Shown here piece by piece: positions 61,793-64,000 of a stretch of DNA of 64,000 bases. The DNA is from Pseudonocardiaceae bacterium YIM PH 21723. GTDB lineage: Bacteria > Actinomycetota > Actinomycetes > Mycobacteriales > Pseudonocardiaceae. Position 1 is the stretch's first letter. Every line of letters starts with the position of its first letter. Position numbers and translations under genes: made by a program. Under the pieces are notes generated by a model. That model saw only the letters and a program-made list of their open reading frames with translations, was not told the origin of the DNA and made no database searches. Location of the stretch: the NCBI GenBank assembly GCA_003600225.1, contig QZFT01000023.1, forward strand, positions 1 to 64,000, written 5' to 3'.

Positions 61793-63586
61793 CTAGCGTT
61801 CAGTGTCTCGGACTTCCAGTCCCCGCGACGGCCGGTAGACCACCCAGGCCGGGCGGCCGGCCACCGTCTCCATCTCCGAGCGGCGGGCGATCGCCTGTGG
61901 CCTGCTCTCCGGCCGGTGGTTCAACCGGGACGGCACCACGATGGCGTCCTCGCCGGTGCGCTCCCGGACGATCGGCGCCGCGGGCAACGCGGCCTGCGTG
62001 ACCGGGCGGGCCGGCGGCAGCGCGGTCGCGGTGGACCGTTCGGCCACCAGTTCCGGGTGCACGCTGCGGGCCCCGGAGATCACCGGATTGAGCGCCTCGG
62101 GCCGGGACCGGCGACGGGTGGAACGCTTCGCCACGCCCACATCGTCCGGGTCGGTGCCCCGCACCGAGTCCCAGAAGTCGTCCTGCGCGGTCGGCCCGTT
62201 GGGCCTGCCGCCGAACCGGGACCAGAAGCCCCCGCTGGGCGCACCGGGCAACGTGGAGGACATCGCGCCGACGGACAGCTCCACCATCTGCCACATCCGC
62301 CGCACCGGCTTGCCCACCAGCAGGAACACCAGGGTGACCAGCCCGGCCAGCAACACCTGGGTGACCAGGGTGAGACTGCTGTTCGGGCTGAAGATCGCCG
62401 TGAGCATCATCGTGTGCAGGCCGGCCATGGCGGCCAGCACGAGGACGTTGAGCAGCGCCGAGCCGACCATGCGGCCCACGGTGCGCAGGATGTCGTGGTA
62501 GAGGATCGCGATCAGGCCGATGATCGGTCCGGTCAGGATGAGCACCCGCAACAACACCTGTCCGAGCAGGATGCTGGCCTTGGCCAGCAGCTGGAACAGG
62601 GTGAAGGCGAGCGCCTGCAACAGGGCCAGGAATCCGGTGCCCAGCCGGCTGCCTTCGGTGCCCTTGAAGTAGCCGTAGGTGGAGCCGGTCTTGCTGGCGA
62701 TCTCCTCGAACTTCTTCTTCTTCTCGTCTGGGGAACCGGCGTCCTGGTTGTTGCGGACTTCCTCCACCGTCCAGCTCTGCGCCCGGACCAGGTCACGGCC
62801 GAGGTCCTTGGCCTGTGGGGCGTCCGGGCTGCCGAACTCGCCCCGCAGCCAGTTCCGGTACACGACATTCTCGTGCAACAGGGTCGGTAGCGAGTTCTCC
62901 GAGGTGCTGAGGCCGGCTTCGCTGAGGAAGCCCGACTGCACCTGCGCGGTGCCCTTGACCAAGATCTCGTCCAGCAGACTGGTGTAGATCAGCGGCGTCA
63001 GATAGGTGGCGGTGGCCACCCATAGGCCGGCCATCGCCCACAGCCCCTTGCGGCTGATGGTGGCCAGGTCGCCACGCCAGATACTGCGGAACATGATGAT
63101 CGCCAGGATCAGTGCCGCGATGCCGAACCACGGGGTGAACACCGTGTTGTAGAGCGCGTTCGACCCCGTCGTGATCATGTCGTCGAGCGGCTTGAGCAGC
63201 GTGCCGTCGGTCAGCTCGGCGTGCAACGAGTTCGTGGTTCCGACCATCACCTTGGCGATGTTGAACACCTGGTTGCCAGACCAGGTGTCCAGGTACGCGT
63301 TGGGGTTCGTCACGCCTTCCGGGCCGCACCCGAGGTCGTAGGTGTACCAGTTCAGACCGGAGTAACCGACCTCGCGGTAGACGCTGTCCTTCAAACCCTT
63401 GGAACCGGTCACCGGGTCCAGCGCGCCGACCATGCCGGAGTTGGGGCGCCCCGGGTTGGGCGCCTCCTTACAGACACTGGGCGCGGCCTGGGCGGGCACA
63501 CCCATGACGGTCTGCACGCCCAGGGCGAAGATGACCAACAGCAGCGCCGCCCACCTGGAGCGACGCCGAGCTGAAACGGCGATCAC
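61793..63586 (-). CDS. VirB6/TrbL-like polytopic membrane protein of a T4SS-like system
   Basis: A 597-residue protein. It has a signal peptide (1-35), an extracytoplasmic domain (about 35-160), several helices with a long acidic/basic loop (about 255-300), a second helix cluster (about 315-435) and a cytosolic tail of about 150 residues rich in Arg, Ser and Pro. This layout matches VirB6-like channel proteins of actinobacterial type IV secretion systems. GTG start at 63586 overlaps the previous stop by 4 nt. Confidence 0.75.
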   Translation of the reverse strand: MIAVSARRRSRWAALLLVIFALGVQTVMGVPAQAAPSVCKEAPNPGRPNSGMVGALDPVTGSKGLKDSVYREVGYSGLNWYTYDLGCGPEGVTNPNAYLDTWSGNQVFNIAKVMVGTTNSLHAELTDGTLLKPLDDMITTGSNALYNTVFTPWFGIAALILAIIMFRSIWRGDLATISRKGLWAMAGLWVATATYLTPLIYTSLLDEILVKGTAQVQSGFLSEAGLSTSENSLPTLLHENVVYRNWLRGEFGSPDAPQAKDLGRDLVRAQSWTVEEVRNNQDAGSPDEKKKKFEEIASKTGSTYGYFKGTEGSRLGTGFLALLQALAFTLFQLLAKASILLGQVLLRVLILTGPIIGLIAILYHDILRTVGRMVGSALLNVLVLAAMAGLHTMMLTAIFSPNSSLTLVTQVLLAGLVTLVFLLVGKPVRRMWQMVELSVGAMSSTLPGAPSGGFWSRFGGRPNGPTAQDDFWDSVRGTDPDDVGVAKRSTRRRSRPEALNPVISGARSVHPELVAERSTATALPPARPVTQAALPAAPIVRERTGEDAIVVPSRLNHRPESRPQAIARRSEMETVAGRPAWVVYRPSRGLEVRDTER

Positions 63587-64000
63587 GCCGCGTCCCGGCC
63601 GCCGGGGCCGGGTTTACCGGCCGGGGCTGTCGGCTCACCTTCCACGCCGTCCAAGCGGGACCCGATCTGCGCGTCCAATTCCGCCTCCACAGCCGCCTCG
63701 AGGTGCTCCATGTCATCCGGGTCGAAATCGTCATGGTGACCGTTGGTCTGGCCGTTTCCGCTGGCCAGCTCCCGGCCAGCGGCAGACTGGTCACCGGGAG
63801 GGGCCTCGGGCAGTTCGCCGAGCAGGCCTTCGGGGGCGGGCACGGCGATCTGCTTGCGGGATTCGGGCAGTTCACGCTGGGCGTCAGGCGTGGTGTCCAT
63901 GGCCTGGCGCAGTGATTCCAGGTGCTGCCCGCTGAAGTCGATCCGGATGCGTTCCACGCCGCCGGCACCGTCACCGAAGATGAATTGCCTCGGCGACTTG
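63583..64000 (-). CDS. Conserved protein of the T4SS-like cluster, 5' end outside window
   Basis: An open frame that continues past the window edge. The visible C-terminal 138 residues include GGVERIRIDFSGQHLESLRQ, then an acidic, disordered region (HHDDFDPDDMEHLEAAVEAE) and a Gly/Pro-rich end. A GTG at 63957 could be a start, but the frame beyond it (RQFIFGDGAGG) looks coding, so the true start probably lies upstream. Overlaps the VirB6-like gene by 4 nt. Unknown function. Confidence 0.6.
   Translation of the reverse strand, partial: KSPRQFIFGDGAGGVERIRIDFSGQHLESLRQAMDTTPDAQRELPESRKQIAVPAPEGLLGELPEAPPGDQSAAGRELASGNGQTNGHHDDFDPDDMEHLEAAVEAELDAQIGSRLDGVEGEPTAPAGKPGPGGRDAA

Overview
High-GC actinobacterial chromosome, most likely order Pseudonocardiales. 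The evidence is third-position GC near 90% in most genes, cytochrome oxidase subunits of the actinobacterial type, F420-dependent chemistry, and gene order. From about 8.7 to 38.6 kb the order ctaF, ctaC, asnB, adenosine/carbohydrate kinase, IscA, glycerate kinase, DUF3043 protein, cobT, cobS, ilvE, gcvT, pepA, sucB follows the Mycobacterium tuberculosis stretch Rv2199c to Rv2215 as I remember it, with insertions. This is the conserved core of the window. Genus was not established.

Layout. (1) 0.3-8.1 kb: two large paralogous SARP/BTAD-NB-ARC regulators flank an orphan peptide-binding lipoprotein; a tiny secreted CxxCH peptide lies beside them. (2) 8.7-38.6 kb: respiratory, amino-acid, cobalamin, one-carbon and 2-oxoacid dehydrogenase genes. 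Small secreted proteins, a VapBC-type pair, a decayed gene and copies of an unusual large palindromic repeat are interspersed. (3) 38.7-59.4 kb is accessory: an FtsX-like permease with an MmpS-like partner, a duplicated-domain protein, pobA, an inducible-looking erm/MFS resistance pair, two DUF222/HNH (13E12-type) genes, a seven-bladed propeller lectin, F420 reductase, an RNase II-type protein, two amino-acid permeases and a MacB-like efflux trio. (4) 59.5-64 kb: the start of a type IV secretion-like cluster (NlpC/P60 protein, TcpC/VirB8-like protein, VirB6-like membrane protein) that runs off the window.

Two things stand out. First, a family of roughly 380-450 bp intergenic elements (1-200 partial, 12240-12664, 19143-19521, 34320-34772, half copy near 53071-53156) has arms of about 120 bp that are inverted repeats. 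The centre carries a conserved 34-nt motif and variable hairpins that show compensatory changes, and the element occurs in both orientations. A second palindromic family brackets the DUF222 gene at 46418-47557. Second, the erm gene has an apparent leaderless leader peptide, MGIAVFMRTRRS. Its codons form one strand of a terminator hairpin, the arrangement expected for ribosome-stalling attenuation. The MFS gene just upstream has its own short leader ORF and a double inverted-repeat operator.

Many genes start with the actinobacterial leaderless pattern, TANNNT placed 6-8 nt before an ATG/GTG, and I used that to choose several starts. No tRNA, rRNA, CRISPR array or insertion sequence with a transposase was seen.
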